Source: Syntrophaceae bacterium
GTDB lineage: Bacteria; Desulfobacterota; Desulfomonilia; Desulfomonilales; Desulfomonilaceae
Reading direction: 5' to 3'
Assembly: GCA_014874425.1 (NCBI GenBank)
Contig: JACWAG010000295.1
Coordinates: 1 to 7,599, forward strand
Length of the DNA stretch: 7,599 nucleotides
Shown here: piece after piece, positions 6,223 to 7,599 of the stretch
Layout: every line of letters begins with the position of its first letter
How positions within the stretch are numbered: position 1 is the first letter of the stretch
Position numbers and translations under genes: made by a program
Notes under the pieces: generated by a model
What the model was told of the DNA's origin: nothing
Seen by the model: the letters and a program-made list of their open reading frames with translations, nothing else
The model's database searches: none

Positions 6223-6273
6223 ATGATTTTAGTAGGAATTGACCTGCTTGACGGGAGATTTAGAGAGCAATGA
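6223..6273 (+). CDS. Possible 16-residue leader peptide upstream of the second cheW
   Basis: A short frame, ATG at 6223 to TGA at 6271-6273, encodes MILVGIDLLDGRFREQ. Its stop overlaps the ATG of the second cheW in ATGA (6270-6273), the classic coupling arrangement. An AGGCG (6212-6216), inside the cheR end, sits about six bases before its ATG. It fills nearly the whole gap between the cheR stop and cheW2. It could be a translated coupling peptide that carries ribosomes from cheR to cheW2, or simply chance. No family is recognised and translation is unproven. Confidence 0.3.
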   Translation: MILVGIDLLDGRFREQ

Positions 6274-6836
6274 ATATTCCTGGCACGAATACGGAATCAT
6301 CGAAAATCAATCAATCAGCCGACAAAACACGTATCCTCCGGGATAGGGCGCTAACCCTCGCGAAAAGACCTATGGATACTATTCCAGAATTTCAGACTAT
6401 TGAGGTACTCGTCTTCGCTCTCGGGGAAGAAAGATATGCCGTCGGTTCTGAAACGGTCAGGGAGGTATGTCCCCTGAAACAGATAACACGTGTACCATGT
6501 GTCCCGCCTTTCATATTGGGAATTATGAACCTTCGTGGGAAAATATTCTCGGTTATAGATCTGAAACGGCTGTTTGGCCTTCCTCAAGGCGAGACTTCCG
6601 AGCAGAGCAAGGTCATAATCATCGGGTTCAACTACATGGAGGTGGGCATACAGGCCGATGACGTAACTGGGGTCAAGCAAATCCCGGTTTCTGAGATACA
6701 ACAGGACCTACCGACACTAAGTGGAATTCAGCAAAAGTATCTCTATGGAATTACACCGCAAAGGTTAACAATAATTAATGTGGAAATCTTACTGACGGAT
6801 GAATCCATTGTGATTCAAGAGACGGTTGGGCCATGA
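6270..6836 (+). CDS. cheW: CheW-like chemosensory coupling protein, second copy, with N-terminal extension
   Basis: A 188-residue CheW homologue distinct from the first. A polar extension of about 43 residues includes RILRDRALTLAKRP (21-34), an amphipathic segment commonly seen before the CheW fold in WspD-like proteins. The CheW domain runs from EVLVFALGEERYAV (45-58) to the end, with VREVCPLKQITRVP (63-76), the intact core motif NLRG (87-90) followed by KIFSVIDL (91-98), and QKYLYGI (155-161) near the closing strands. The conserved arginine (Arg89) is present, in contrast with the first CheW. The ATG at 6270 is preceded by GGGAG (6253-6257) and overlaps the stop of a 16-codon upstream frame. 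It lies 50 bases before the chemoreceptor gene. Its likely role is to couple that receptor to a CheA encoded further right; the CheA is not visible here. Confidence 0.93.
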   Translation: MNIPGTNTESSKINQSADKTRILRDRALTLAKRPMDTIPEFQTIEVLVFALGEERYAVGSETVREVCPLKQITRVPCVPPFILGIMNLRGKIFSVIDLKRLFGLPQGETSEQSKVIIIGFNYMEVGIQADDVTGVKQIPVSEIQQDLPTLSGIQQKYLYGITPQRLTIINVEILLTDESIVIQETVGP

Positions 6837-6886
6837 TTTAAAGAAACTTCAAGATTTTGATTGCTAGTTGATAAGGAGAAACGGAG

Positions 6887-7599
6887 ATGATCAAATTCTT
6901 CGCTCGTAGCCTTCTGGCAAAAATGATAGGGCTTTTCCTGGCCGTGTCTTTGATTCCAATCGCTTTGGTCGGGACTCTCTCCTATTGGAGCGCTATGAGC
7001 GCCTTTCAGAAAATCCAATATATCAACCTCGAAGAGGCTGCGGATGTACGCAAATCGCAAATTCTGGCTTTTCTAGACCAAACGATGATGGACATCAGGT
7101 TCCTAGCCTCCTTGGACACTTTGGTGAGTTCTTCAAAACAATTGAGGGTAGTATTCGGAGACAAGTCTAAGAGTGGGACTGAAGCGCCTTCAGAGATAGG
7201 CGCCGGAGATTACACAGCCGCTTGTAAAGAATTGGACTCACTATTTAAAGGATTCATGGAATTCCTAGGAACTGAATCAAGCGGGTACGACAACATCTAC
7301 ATAGTTGACTCTAAGTCCGGTGTCGTCCTGTACAGTTTTAAGAAGAGAGAGGACATTGGAACCAATCTAAAGAATGGGCCTCTGCGGGAATCAGGGCTAG
7401 CCAAAGTTTGTGGCCAAGTTTCTCGAACACAAAAACCCGCCACCATCGATTTTTCCCTTTATGCGCCTTTAGGCGTTCCAGAAATGTTCATGGCCGCTCC
7501 CTACGCGCCCGAAGCGGATGGTAACTCTAGTTTCACGCTCGCTATAGGAATTATGCCTCTTAAAATTATCAGTACCATGAAAACAACCATTGGTGTGGG
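6887..7599 (+). CDS. Methyl-accepting chemotaxis protein, N-terminal sensor part (partial, cut by right edge)
   Basis: The first 237 residues of a membrane chemoreceptor; the frame is open to the end of the window. The ATG at 6887 has a strong ribosome-binding site, AAGGAG at 6873-6878. A basic N-terminus (MIKFFARSLLAK) is followed by a hydrophobic transmembrane helix at about 13-33. Next comes a long helix (about 45-82) and then a periplasmic sensor of double-Cache type. The segment NIYIVDSKSGVVLYS (136-150) followed by DIGTNL (156-161) and GPLRESGLAKV (164-174) is characteristic of the first Cache lobe. LAIGIMPLKIISTM (218-231) resembles the stretch leading to the second lobe. The second transmembrane helix, HAMP and methylated signalling domain should lie beyond the edge, so assignment as a receptor rather than another Cache protein rests partly on the two CheWs and CheR just upstream. 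The ligand cannot be read from the sequence. Confidence 0.85.
   Translation, partial: MIKFFARSLLAKMIGLFLAVSLIPIALVGTLSYWSAMSAFQKIQYINLEEAADVRKSQILAFLDQTMMDIRFLASLDTLVSSSKQLRVVFGDKSKSGTEAPSEIGAGDYTAACKELDSLFKGFMEFLGTESSGYDNIYIVDSKSGVVLYSFKKREDIGTNLKNGPLRESGLAKVCGQVSRTQKPATIDFSLYAPLGVPEMFMAAPYAPEADGNSSFTLAIGIMPLKIISTMKTTIGV

Noticed and set aside
6223..6258. Resemblance of the short frame (IDLLDG) to the N-terminus of HisA
   Set aside because: Only a handful of residues match, the frame ends after 16 codons and nothing further of HisA follows; probably chance.
1..7599. Mobile elements, CRISPR array, tRNA/rRNA genes, defence systems
   Set aside because: No transposase or integrase motifs, no regularly spaced repeats and no cloverleaf sequence were seen; nearly all DNA outside 3890-4214 is accounted for by intact conserved genes.

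Overview
The window is chromosomal-looking bacterial DNA of moderate GC content with two divergent gene sets and no mobile element, RNA gene or CRISPR array. Gene content suggests an anaerobic Desulfobacterota (former Deltaproteobacteria) organism, in the broad range of sulfate reducers or syntrophs such as Desulfomonile or Syntrophobacter relatives. This rests on three points: a stand-alone B12-binding methylmalonyl-CoA mutase subunit next to an acyl-CoA carboxyltransferase and ADP/GDP-type succinyl-CoA synthetase, a TPR-tailed CheR flanked by two CheW genes, and a dCache-type chemoreceptor. The assignment is inference; no marker gene is present.

Left half (1-3889, minus strand): a tight operon read right to left, sucC - sucD - carboxyltransferase (MmdA/PccB type) - mutase small subunit, with gaps of 16, 33 and 27 bases. 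The last gene runs off the left edge. Together these enzymes cover the steps between succinate and propionyl-CoA: succinate <-> succinyl-CoA (SucCD), succinyl-CoA <-> methylmalonyl-CoA (B12 mutase), and methylmalonyl-CoA <-> propionyl-CoA (biotin-dependent carboxyltransferase). The route can run towards propionate oxidation or propionate formation. The large mutase subunit, the epimerase and the biotin carrier or carboxylase partners are not in the window.

Middle (3890-4214): a 325-base AT-rich divergent intergenic region. It holds a perfect 19-bp palindrome with a third copy of the same half-site about 40 bases away, a candidate minus-strand promoter overlapping the palindrome, and a good extended -10 promoter pointing into the plus-strand operon.

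Right half (4215-7599, plus strand): a chemosensory operon, cheW - cheR-TPR - cheW - chemoreceptor (cut by the right edge). The two CheWs around a TPR-bearing CheR resemble the Wsp-type/alternative-cellular-function arrangement, so the output may be something other than flagellar steering, such as a cyclic-di-GMP or regulatory response. The deciding genes (CheA, CheB, response regulators) would lie beyond the right edge. No clearly new system is visible. The most worthwhile observations are the operator-like palindrome, the divergent CheW adaptor, and a 16-codon upstream reading frame that overlaps the start of the second cheW.
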